Assembly (NCBI RefSeq): GCF_035695185.1
Contig: NZ_DASSES010000015.1
Span: 19,174 to 83,173 of the forward strand
Reading direction: 5' to 3'
Source of the DNA: Frateuria_A sp035695185
GTDB taxonomy: Bacteria > Pseudomonadota > Gammaproteobacteria > Xanthomonadales > Rhodanobacteraceae
DNA length: 64,000 nt
Part shown: positions 55,441 through 62,867 of the stretch, one piece after another
Layout: every line of letters starts with the position of its first letter
Numbering within the stretch: position 1 is the stretch's first letter
Program-made: the position numbers and the translations under genes
Notes under the pieces: model-generated
Database searches by the model: none
What the model saw: only the letters and a program-made list of their open reading frames with translations
What the model was told of the DNA's origin: nothing

Positions 55441-57918
55441 GTGGCGGTGATGATTCCCAACTGTGGACCGGTTCCCAGGGCCAGCCACGCGGAACAGGAG
55501 GTCTATTACCTCATCCGGGATCAGTTGCAAGATGACTTCACGGTCATCCATAGCCTGCCTTGGCTGAGCGCCGCGGTCCGCGAGATCAGCGACGTCAAAG
55601 CGGTGACCGGCGAAATCGACTTTCTCGTGGTGCACGCGGACCTGGGTGTTCTCGCGATCGAGGTGAAGGGCGGCGCGCACAGCGTGCAGGGTGTGGCCTT
55701 CGTGCACATCGAATCGGGGACGCAAACCCGGGCGCTCGAGCAAGTCCGAGCGAGTACGCATGGCCTGGCGAGGTGGCTGGGAGGCCAGCCTGGCATCTAC
55801 CTGCGGATGGGCTACGCGCTGGCGTTCCCGCACAGTGACTTTGAGGGTCAGGTGACGAGCCCGGGGTTAACGGATCTGAGCGTAGACCCTCCGCAAACCA
55901 TCGTGATCGACAGGCCCGGTTTGCCGCATATGGGACGGCGGATCGTGGAGATCATGACCTATTGGCGCGGGGCACTGCGCAATCCGCCGTTGGGTGAGCA
56001 GCGGATGCGCGCATTGATCAACGCCATCTGCCCGGCCTTCGATGGCACTCCGTCGTGGGGCGCACGGGTGATCTGGGACGACAAAACGTGGTTGCGTCTG
56101 ACCCCCGAGCAATCCGTCGTGATCGACGACATTGTGGGCGGCGATTCCACGGTGATCACCGGCTGGCCAGGCACCGGAAAAACTCTCCTGCTGATTGGTA
56201 GCGCCAGACGTCTGCTCCAGAAGGGCCAAAGGGTGTTGGTCTTGACCTTCAATGCGCTCCTTGCGCAGTTCATTCAGAGGCAGCTCGGACGTCATAAGCG
56301 GCTCAAGGTGGCCACGTGGCACGCGTTCTGCGGATCTGCTGCTGGGCGACCGAAGGGGGGAGGGGAGCGAGACACCGCGTGGCTGGACCAGGGGTGTGTC
56401 GACGATATTCGGCACGCCGCCGCGCATGGGGACCTCGAACCTTTCGACGCCATCCTGATCGATGAGGCGCAAACGTTCCGGCCGGCATGGATCCACTGGC
56501 TGAGCACTTGGCATGCTGATCGCCAATTGGTCGCGTGCTGCGATGAAACGCAAGTGTTCGCCTTCGAGGAAGAACGCGTCTCCGTCCCGCAACTTTGCCA
56601 ATCCCTCGGCGTCTCACAGCCGTTTGGCCTCACGATCGCCCTTCGCGCACCCAGCGCGGTGTACCGGCGGCTCCGAGCGGTTAGGCGACCCGATTATCAG
56701 CTCACTATGCCGCGCGACATCGAGTCAGACACCTTGCAAGAAGTGTTGGTCGTCGGCGTGCCCGAGGCGCTGCACCGTACCCTCGCCATGCTTGCGGACA
56801 AGGGCGTGCCGACGTCGGACATTGTGGTGTTGGAAAAATATGGATGGGTTGCAGCGAGCGATCAAGCTGCACCCGTTCGCTTCTACTCGGTCTCACGCTT
56901 CCGCGGGTTGGAAGCGCCGGTCGTGATCGTGTTGCACGCCGAACAAATGGACGATGCCGAGCTGTTCTGTGCGTATTCCCGTGCCACGACGCTATGTATC
57001 GCATTGTATGACGCAGAAGTGTTGGGCGTGAAAGGGGCTGAGGGTGTGGACAGCCTTTTCCAGCAAACGCTGTTGGCCATGCCCGGCAACACCGCGCGAG
57101 CCGAGGCGGCGCGCCTGAGGGCCCATACCGGCGAAATTCTGCAGGCGAACTTCGATTTGAAATGGCTCGATTTGCGGAGCGCGCGGATCGCATGGTTGCC
57201 CGAGTGGGGAGCTTGGCTGATGGTCGCACACGAGGATCTGTCCCAGTTCTGGATCGACTATCTCGCGACCTACTACTCGTGGCCCATCTGCTATTGGCAC
57301 GAAGATTCCTTGCGTGACATTTGGCTGGCATCGTCCGTGCGCGACGTCGCGGCGGATAGTCCCGGCGGCTCTCCGCACAGCGTGCGGCTTTGTCCGCGCT
57401 GCGCCTTTGTCACGCCCCACCGGCTTAACCCGCTGTCCCCAGAAGAGCCCAGGGCCTGTTCCATCTGCAGCCAGGCCCACGCACGGCCGGCACCACTCCC
57501 TGCGCAAGCCGTCCCTGAGCTTCAAAGACTCGATCGCCTCGTCATGGCGACCGACCCGAAGGCGCTGAGCGAGGCCGAGAAAAAGTCGTTGCCGCTATCG
57601 CTTGCCGCCGGCGCGGCGTGGTCGCTGGCCGAGCGCCATGGGGGCCATGATCTGGTGGGAGGTGGCCAGGTTGTCGGAGGCCGCGTCGCCTATCACGCCG
57701 CCGTCGGCTTCATGTATTCGTTGATCAATTTGCTGCCGCCGCATAAACCGTTTGAGGTACGCCGTATCGCGGCCGAGCTCTATGTTCGCTATTTGCCACC
57801 GCAGGGCTTGACGCTGGAACTCTGGCAGCGCGATTTCGCGCTTGCGTGCGGTGTCGCCTACAAGCGTGGCCATCTGAGCAAGGTGGCGAAGGGGATCTAT
57901 GCCATCCCGCCAAGGTGA
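55441..57918 (+). CDS. NERD-domain nuclease fused to UvrD-like helicase
   Basis: 825 residues from a GTG at 55441 with AGGAG eight bases upstream. The NERD nuclease domain (about 15-125) has EIDFLVVHADLGVLAIEVKG with the Glu-x-Lys metal motif. The helicase part has Walker A GWPGTGKTLLL (about 241), Walker B DAILIDEAQTF (about 336) and QVFAFEEE, as in superfamily 1. A zinc ribbon CPRC...CSIC lies at about 650-680, then a helical C terminus. NERD-helicase fusions are found in phage-defence islands (the Nhi type is established) and in plasmids. It lies 211 bp after the WYL gene on the same strand. Confidence 0.8.
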   Translation: MAVMIPNCGPVPRASHAEQEVYYLIRDQLQDDFTVIHSLPWLSAAVREISDVKAVTGEIDFLVVHADLGVLAIEVKGGAHSVQGVAFVHIESGTQTRALEQVRASTHGLARWLGGQPGIYLRMGYALAFPHSDFEGQVTSPGLTDLSVDPPQTIVIDRPGLPHMGRRIVEIMTYWRGALRNPPLGEQRMRALINAICPAFDGTPSWGARVIWDDKTWLRLTPEQSVVIDDIVGGDSTVITGWPGTGKTLLLIGSARRLLQKGQRVLVLTFNALLAQFIQRQLGRHKRLKVATWHAFCGSAAGRPKGGGERDTAWLDQGCVDDIRHAAAHGDLEPFDAILIDEAQTFRPAWIHWLSTWHADRQLVACCDETQVFAFEEERVSVPQLCQSLGVSQPFGLTIALRAPSAVYRRLRAVRRPDYQLTMPRDIESDTLQEVLVVGVPEALHRTLAMLADKGVPTSDIVVLEKYGWVAASDQAAPVRFYSVSRFRGLEAPVVIVLHAEQMDDAELFCAYSRATTLCIALYDAEVLGVKGAEGVDSLFQQTLLAMPGNTARAEAARLRAHTGEILQANFDLKWLDLRSARIAWLPEWGAWLMVAHEDLSQFWIDYLATYYSWPICYWHEDSLRDIWLASSVRDVAADSPGGSPHSVRLCPRCAFVTPHRLNPLSPEEPRACSICSQAHARPAPLPAQAVPELQRLDRLVMATDPKALSEAEKKSLPLSLAAGAAWSLAERHGGHDLVGGGQVVGGRVAYHAAVGFMYSLINLLPPHKPFEVRRIAAELYVRYLPPQGLTLELWQRDFALACGVAYKRGHLSKVAKGIYAIPPR

Positions 57919-57983
57919 TTAGACGAGCCTTGGCTGAGCAACTGGACGCTCCGTACCCATGGACGCTGACCTCGTTACGCCCC

Positions 57984-59114
57984 TTAGTGTGCGTGTCCGA
58001 AATGCTCGAACACGGCGAACTCGACCGCCGTCCCTTGCGCATCGAACCAGCCCAGCAGCTTCTTCAGTTCAGCGCGGCCGTCGGGCGCGAGCACCAGTTG
58101 GTTGATCATCGCGCGCACGCCGAGCCGATTGCGGTACTTGCGCCAACTGGCGGCCGGATTCCATGACAGGCTGAATCCATCAAAACCCACGCTCATCGAC
58201 GACTGCGCGAGCCCGGCGCCAGCCAAAGCGTCGTCGACTCCTCGGGCGATGTCGACCAGCGTGCGCTCGTAGGTCGAGATAGGGCCGCCACTCGGGTTGT
58301 TGACGTGTTGCTGATATAACCCGAGCCAGTCGCGCACCGACCGGAAGCGATCGCGCAGTGCCACGGCACCGGCAATCAGGGCCCCAGGGCTGCTGGCCTC
58401 ACGGATGACCTGTAACGGAATCGGGTCGAGCATCAGCCGTAGTGACATCAGCGATTCGCTGCGCGTCTCGCGTCGCTGCAGCTTGGTCCGGCTGGTACGC
58501 ACCATGTCGAGGGTGCGATCGGCTGCACTGGCGTCAGGGAGTGCGACGCCAGCGATCTGATAAAAGCGGCGGCGCGCCGGGTGCGGCGTATAAGGGGTGT
58601 CGAACTTCACCGCACGTGCCAGCATGCCGGCGCCGCCCCATAGGATCTGTGATTCCAGCGGGTGGGAGCTGACCCCGTGCTCACGGTACGCGGTCCTGTA
58701 TTGCTCATGAAGTTCCCGTAGCGGCGCAGTGAACGCCAAGCGCTCGACAAACGCCTCTCGCACTGCACCCAACTCCGGGTCGCGCGGCTGGAAGTCGTAT
58801 CCGCGCAATGCACCTTGTTGCGTGGCGGGAGCGAACAGATGGCCGGCACGCTGCCACGCGTCGACGTGGGCGGCCTCGACCAGGATCTGGTCGCGCAGCA
58901 CCAAGTCTGTGAGCAGGTCAAACAGGCACTCCAGCGCGATGGCAGCCGCGGGCACCGACTTCAGCTGCGGCGCCCCGTCGGCTGTAACCTGCAGCAACTG
59001 ACACTGATCGCGATCGAGCCCTTCGGTTAGCAGCTCCGCCACAATCTGCAATGACCAGTTGTCGGCAATGACCGCCTGTCCCATACATCCGTACCGTCTG
59101 AAGAGTTCTGGCAT
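57984..59114 (-). CDS. Unknown protein, possibly island accessory gene
   Basis: 376 residues, mostly helical with some alpha/beta features; no signal peptide or membrane segment. I recognise no domain. The reading frame is coding-like along its length and the start at 59114 (or Met11 at 59084) has only a weak ribosome site. It is convergent with the NERD-helicase gene (65 bp between the stops) and lies beside the broken integrase. It could be a partner of the helicase or cargo of the mobile element. Confidence 0.6.
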   Translation of the reverse strand: MPELFRRYGCMGQAVIADNWSLQIVAELLTEGLDRDQCQLLQVTADGAPQLKSVPAAAIALECLFDLLTDLVLRDQILVEAAHVDAWQRAGHLFAPATQQGALRGYDFQPRDPELGAVREAFVERLAFTAPLRELHEQYRTAYREHGVSSHPLESQILWGGAGMLARAVKFDTPYTPHPARRRFYQIAGVALPDASAADRTLDMVRTSRTKLQRRETRSESLMSLRLMLDPIPLQVIREASSPGALIAGAVALRDRFRSVRDWLGLYQQHVNNPSGGPISTYERTLVDIARGVDDALAGAGLAQSSMSVGFDGFSLSWNPAASWRKYRNRLGVRAMINQLVLAPDGRAELKKLLGWFDAQGTAVEFAVFEHFGHAH

Positions 59115-59215
59115 CGTACCCAGAATAGGCCCAACTTCTGTCGCTCAAGACTGTCATCGAGCGGCCAATCAATAGGCTCGCGATGCTCGACCCCGTAGCG
59201 ACCGCGTGCGCAGCA

Positions 59216-60236
59216 TTAGCTATCTTCGAGCAGACGAGCGGCAGGATTCGCGGAAGCGTTCCCTGTCTGGAAATACCCCACCACGCTGGACACGGCCCGG
59301 TGCTCCGTCATCGCCATGATCGCCGGCAGCGCCACACCCTGGCGGCTGGCCTCGGTGACGAAGCCCGAGCGCAGACTGTGTCCGCCGAAGTCGCCCTCCA
59401 GTCCGGCCAGGCGGGCCCGGCGCTGCACCAGCTCACCCACGGCCGCCGGGGACAGGGGAGGGCCGACGCGGTCCTTCCAAAGCCGCCGAAAGAGCGCCCC
59501 CTCGGTGATCCCGGCGGCGCTCAGCCAGGCTTCCAACGCCGCGGCGGCCCGATTGAGCACCGGCTTGTCTGGCGTCGAGCCGGCCGTGACGCCACCTTGC
59601 TGGGTCTTGCTGTGCTCGAGGCGATAGATGTACGCCTGCGGGCCGATCCGGCGCAGGTCGCGCAGATCCGCCGCGGCGATCTCGCTGCGCCGACGTCCAC
59701 CGCTGGCAAAGCCAAAGCAGAGCAGGGCGCGATCGCGGATTCCTTCCAGGCTATCGTCGCAGGTCGCCAGCATTGCCTCGAGTTCCGCCAGGGTGATCGC
59801 AGTCTTCTTCCGCGGCCGCTCGCCGCGTTTGACCGCGGCGCGGGCGGCGCGGCTGAGCACGGTGCGGATCGCCGGCTGCTCGCACGGGTTCGGCAGCCGC
59901 TTGAGCCGGTGAGCCGTCGAGAGCACGGCGACCCGATGGCGCACGGTGGCCAGCGTCCACGGACCGGGTTTGGCCTTGAGGCCGGCGGCCACCAAGGCTT
60001 GGTCGACCGCCGGCGGCAGTTCCCAGGCCAATTCGCCCTCGGCCGACCGGCGCACCACGTGGTCGACCACGAACTGCAGCACGGTGGCTTCCGGCACCGC
60101 TGCGGGTGGTGTTGGCCGCAGCCGCTTCGGCGAGCAGTTCACGCACCGCGTCGGCGGCCTGTTGGGCCAGTTGCTCAGGAAGCGCCAAGCTGGCCGCGGG
60201 TTGGGCAGGGGTCGGAAGGGCGGAAATATCTTTCAT
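59216..60236 (-). pseudogene. Tyrosine recombinase with N-terminal frameshift and probable deletion
   Basis: The start at 60236 (MKDISALPTPAQPAASLALP) reads about 43 residues to ANTTRS in one frame. The rest of the protein continues in another frame from AAVPEATVLQFVVDHV to the stop at 59216. The catalytic domain is intact: FGFASGGRRRSEI (Arg), HSKTQQ (Lys), GGHSLRSGFV (His-x-x-Arg), TEHRAVSSV and a Tyr in VGYFQTGN. In related integrases about 20 residues of a core-binding helix (NTxxSYxxALRYW...) follow ANTTRS. They seem lost here together with the frameshift near 60110, so this is likely inactive unless a sequencing error is involved. Confidence 0.7.
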
Positions 60237-60271
60237 AGCGTGTAATGTATACTACGAAATGGGGCGTATAC

Positions 60272-60296
60272 CCGCGATAATCATCACTTATCGCGG
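60272..60296. promoter_or_regulatory. Perfect inverted repeat before the KfrA-like gene
   Basis: CCGCGATAA at 60272-60280 and TTATCGCGG at 60288-60296, with a 7-bp spacer: nine perfect pairs. It lies between the divergent integrase and KfrA-like genes, 44 bp before the latter's ATG. KfrA proteins bind inverted repeats in their own promoter (known for plasmid KfrA), so this is the likely operator. Confidence 0.65.
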
Positions 60297-60339
60297 CTGA
60301 AAACGCCGGATAGGGCCGCCCGACCCAGGAGACACGCGC

Positions 60340-60882
60340 ATGCCCCGGGGCATCACCCAAGAGCAGGTCAATGCTGCGGCGGATGCGATTCTGGGCGCCG
60401 GCAAGAACCCTACGGTCGAAAAGATCCGCGCGGCGCTGGGTACGGGCTCGCCCAACACGATCATCCGTATGCTCGACGTGTGGCGCAGCCAGGTCGGGGG
60501 GCGGTTGCGTCAGGTCAACGCCTTACCGGAGGTGCCTGGTCATGTGAGCCACGCCATGGCCGAGCTGTGGCGAATGGCCATCGAGGAATCCGAGCGCGCG
60601 CTGACCGACCGCTTCGCGGGCGAGCGTGCCGCGCTGGAGGCTTCCGCGGCAAAGCTGACGCAGGAACGTGATTCCTGCAAAGCGCGATTGCAGGAAGCGG
60701 CCGCTGAGGTCGCACGGGCCAGAACCGAGCGGGATCTGGCCGAACACGCCTGCGCAACCCTGGACAGCCAGTTGCAGGACAGCCATGCGTTGCGCACGGA
60801 TCTGCTGCAGCAACGCGATCGGCTTCAGAGCCTGTGTGACCGCCAGTCCGAAGAACTGCGGCAACTGAGGGGACAGCAGTAG
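60340..60882 (+). CDS. KfrA-like DNA-binding protein with coiled coil
   Basis: 180 residues; AGGAGA lies 9 bases before the ATG. N-terminal KfrA helix-turn-helix (about 5-60: ITQEQVNAAADAILGAGKNP, IRAALGTGSPNTIIRMLDVW), then a long Glu/Ala/Arg-rich coiled coil (about 75-180). This is the usual KfrA plan, a plasmid nucleoid or partition-associated repressor. The N terminus is close to that of the protein at 33106. It follows the inverted repeat at 60272 and precedes the replication genes, so it probably regulates the element. Confidence 0.85.
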   Translation: MPRGITQEQVNAAADAILGAGKNPTVEKIRAALGTGSPNTIIRMLDVWRSQVGGRLRQVNALPEVPGHVSHAMAELWRMAIEESERALTDRFAGERAALEASAAKLTQERDSCKARLQEAAAEVARARTERDLAEHACATLDSQLQDSHALRTDLLQQRDRLQSLCDRQSEELRQLRGQQ

Positions 60883-61084
60883 GGGGCGGCCTGGATGCCG
60901 ATCGTGCCTGAAACAGCCACGTCTTTGATTTTACATAATAGACAGTTTGACGGGTTCAGCGACCGCACCACCCCCGAACGGGGGTCATTGTGGGAATCGT
61001 TGCAGCACAAGGCCTGGCAGGGCACGAGACGCCGCATGATGATGCTGGCGCACGTGCAGCGCGCGTGCATGACCCGCGGCTTTC

Positions 61085-61984
61085 ATGGCCGGGGCAGCAC
61101 TGATGGAGTGGTGCCGCCAATACTTCGGTGAGGCCTGCGATCCGCGCTGGCTTGGCATCGCCCGTGAGGCCGGCCCAAGCGTAACGCCTGGGCACGTCGC
61201 CGCGATCATGTGGACCCTCAAGGAGTGCGCCTCCAAGGCACGCCCTCGCGGCTCCGTCGCCGGCTACGACGCCCAGGCGATCAGCGACTTCTATGGGTGG
61301 TCGCTGGACTCGATCATCCGGCCGACCGTGGCCGCGATCGAGGCGCGCGGGATCATCGTGGACGGCCACCTCGCCAACTGGGATGACCTCCAGCCGGTCA
61401 AGCACGATCGCACCAATGCCGCGCGCCAGCAGGCTTATCGGGACCGCCAGAGGGTCAAGAAGGCGGAGGGGCAAGTGCCTGCTCCTGGCGCCGCCTGCCC
61501 CGCCCGTAACGGCGTTACGAGCGTAACGAGTAACGAGTCACGCGAAGTAACGACCACAGAGGAGAAAGAGCAGAGCAACTGCTCTTTCTCCGATAGCTCT
61601 AGGCAAGATACAAACACCTCGCTTAAGTCAGATACATCGCGCACCGTGCGCGAGCGCGGGTGCGCGATCGTTAATCCGGGTGAGTTCTGGGGGTGGGCAG
61701 AGGCCCACGGCATCCCCACGACATTCGGCCTTCGCCGGTTCCAAGCCCGGAACCTCAGCAACTGGATCGTCCAGGGCATCACCGACGCTCAGCTCGGCGA
61801 TGCGCTCGGCCGTGCACAGGCAGCACGAGCCAAGGCTGGCAGCCAGGCACCGGTCAACCTCGGCTACCTGGCGTGCTTCGTCGACGAGGTGCTGTCCGGC
61901 GAACAGCCCCGATCCAACCAGCAAACGGGAGGTGGCAATGAGCGAGGTGACGAGCTCAGCCGCGAATTCGCTCGCGTTGGCTGA
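61085..61984 (+). CDS. Lambda O-like replication initiation protein with internal origin-like repeats
   Basis: 299 residues. N-terminal winged-helix-like domain (about 5-110: WCRQYFGEACDPRWLGIARE, YDAQAISDFYGWSLDSIIRP) as in phage replication organisers; a charged low-complexity middle (about 120-205) and a C-terminal domain that ends in the start of the next gene. The middle is encoded by a run of GTAACG repeats and a strong hairpin (listed separately), the same layout as lambda O, whose origin lies inside the gene. It overlaps the P-like gene by 47 bp. Base composition falls in the middle section, in line with an origin. Confidence 0.7.
   Translation: MAGAALMEWCRQYFGEACDPRWLGIAREAGPSVTPGHVAAIMWTLKECASKARPRGSVAGYDAQAISDFYGWSLDSIIRPTVAAIEARGIIVDGHLANWDDLQPVKHDRTNAARQQAYRDRQRVKKAEGQVPAPGAACPARNGVTSVTSNESREVTTTEEKEQSNCSFSDSSRQDTNTSLKSDTSRTVRERGCAIVNPGEFWGWAEAHGIPTTFGLRRFQARNLSNWIVQGITDAQLGDALGRAQAARAKAGSQAPVNLGYLACFVDEVLSGEQPRSNQQTGGGNERGDELSREFARVG
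61506..61552. repeat. GTAACG iteron-like repeats inside the O-like gene
   Basis: GTAACG occurs at 61506, 61523, 61530 and 61547, the variant GTCACG at 61537, and the inverse CGTTAC at 61513. The copies at 61523, 61530 and 61537 are exactly 7 bp apart. The clustering is far beyond what codon choice in a short stretch would give. It may be the binding array of the O-like initiator. Confidence 0.55.
61561..61591. other. Perfect 13-bp inverted repeat inside the O-like gene
   Basis: GGAGAAAGAGCAG at 61561-61573 and CTGCTCTTTCTCC at 61579-61591 with a 5-nt loop. It lies right after the GTAACG repeats and before AT-richer sequence. In DNA it could be an origin cruciform or priming hairpin; in RNA a stable stem within the coding region. 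Confidence 0.6.
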
Positions 61985-62555
61985 CCAAGAGGCGCTGCGC
62001 GTTGCCGTGGCCGAGCTGTTCTGCGTGTTCAAGCGCAAGTACGGCCATCGCTGGCGAGAGCAGTTCGAGGATCCGCAGGCGCGGCCAGTGTGGTTTGCAT
62101 CCTTGCGCGCCGCTGGCATCACGGCCGATGCGGTCAAGCGCGGGCTGGCCATGCTGTCGAAGGTCGGTACCGGCTGGCCGCCGAGCGATGAGGAGTTCAT
62201 CCGGCTGTGCAGTCCGGATGCGCCGCCGCTCGAGTCGGCGTTGAGCGAGGCGCTCAACTGGGCGAGGGACACGAAGGGCGAGTTCACGTTCAGCCATCCG
62301 GCGATCGGTGCCGCGGCAAGGTCGGTGAGCGCCTGGGCTTTGCGGTCGGAGAGTGCGAGCCGAGTGCGGCAGCTGTTCGATGGCGCCTACCGCGTGGCCC
62401 TGAACCAGCACGCGATGGGCGCTGACTTGAGCGCGCCGCTGCCGAAGTCGCTGCCGGCGGAGGTGCGCAAGCGGATCCCACCTGGTGCCGCCGATCCGCC
62501 GGCGGTGGCTGCTGCGCGGGCGAAGGCCGCGCGTCTGCTGGGGCTCGCGTCATGA
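61938..62555 (+). CDS. Lambda P-like replication protein (helicase loader)
   Basis: 205 residues; GGAGG lies 6-8 bases before the ATG at 61938. It has VAELFCVFKRKYGHRWREQF and GTGWPPSDEEFIRLC, the W...WPP/S..EF..LC pattern of phage replication protein P. P recruits the host replicative helicase to the origin bound by O. It overlaps the O-like gene by 47 bp, as O and P genes do in lambdoid elements. Confidence 0.75.
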   Translation: MSEVTSSAANSLALADQEALRVAVAELFCVFKRKYGHRWREQFEDPQARPVWFASLRAAGITADAVKRGLAMLSKVGTGWPPSDEEFIRLCSPDAPPLESALSEALNWARDTKGEFTFSHPAIGAAARSVSAWALRSESASRVRQLFDGAYRVALNQHAMGADLSAPLPKSLPAEVRKRIPPGAADPPAVAAARAKAARLLGLAS

Positions 62556-62867
62556 TGGTTCGCCTTACCGTTGTTCTACCCACCACCACACTTACCTCAG
62601 GGGTAGGGCTGGAAGCCCTCAACCGTGGCGGTCTAGCCGCTGCACCCTCGACTCAGGGTTCGGTGCTACGTGGGTTTGGACTGAACCCGAAAGGCGACGG
62701 CCCGAAAGCCTTGCGTGGTGCGGGCTGCGGGCGTGCTGCTGGGGTCGGGGCAGGACACCCCCCTCCGAAAGCAGGCCCCACGGCCCCCGGGGGCCTTACC
62801 TGTTTGCCCCTCGAAAAATGGGAGGCCTCCCGGGTTTTGGCCGGAGGGGGCGCGGGGGAGGTGCTGC
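62556..62867. other. Gap with strong GC palindromes, no gene called
   Basis: 312 bp. A 107-codon plus-strand frame spans most of it but is Gly/Ala/Pro-rich and overlaps the P-like stop, so I do not call it. It contains two perfect palindromes: GGCCCCCGGGGGCC (62782-62795) and GGGAGGCCTCCC (62820-62831). These could form a terminator, a small structured RNA or a recombination site for the recombinase that starts at 62868. Confidence 0.4.
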
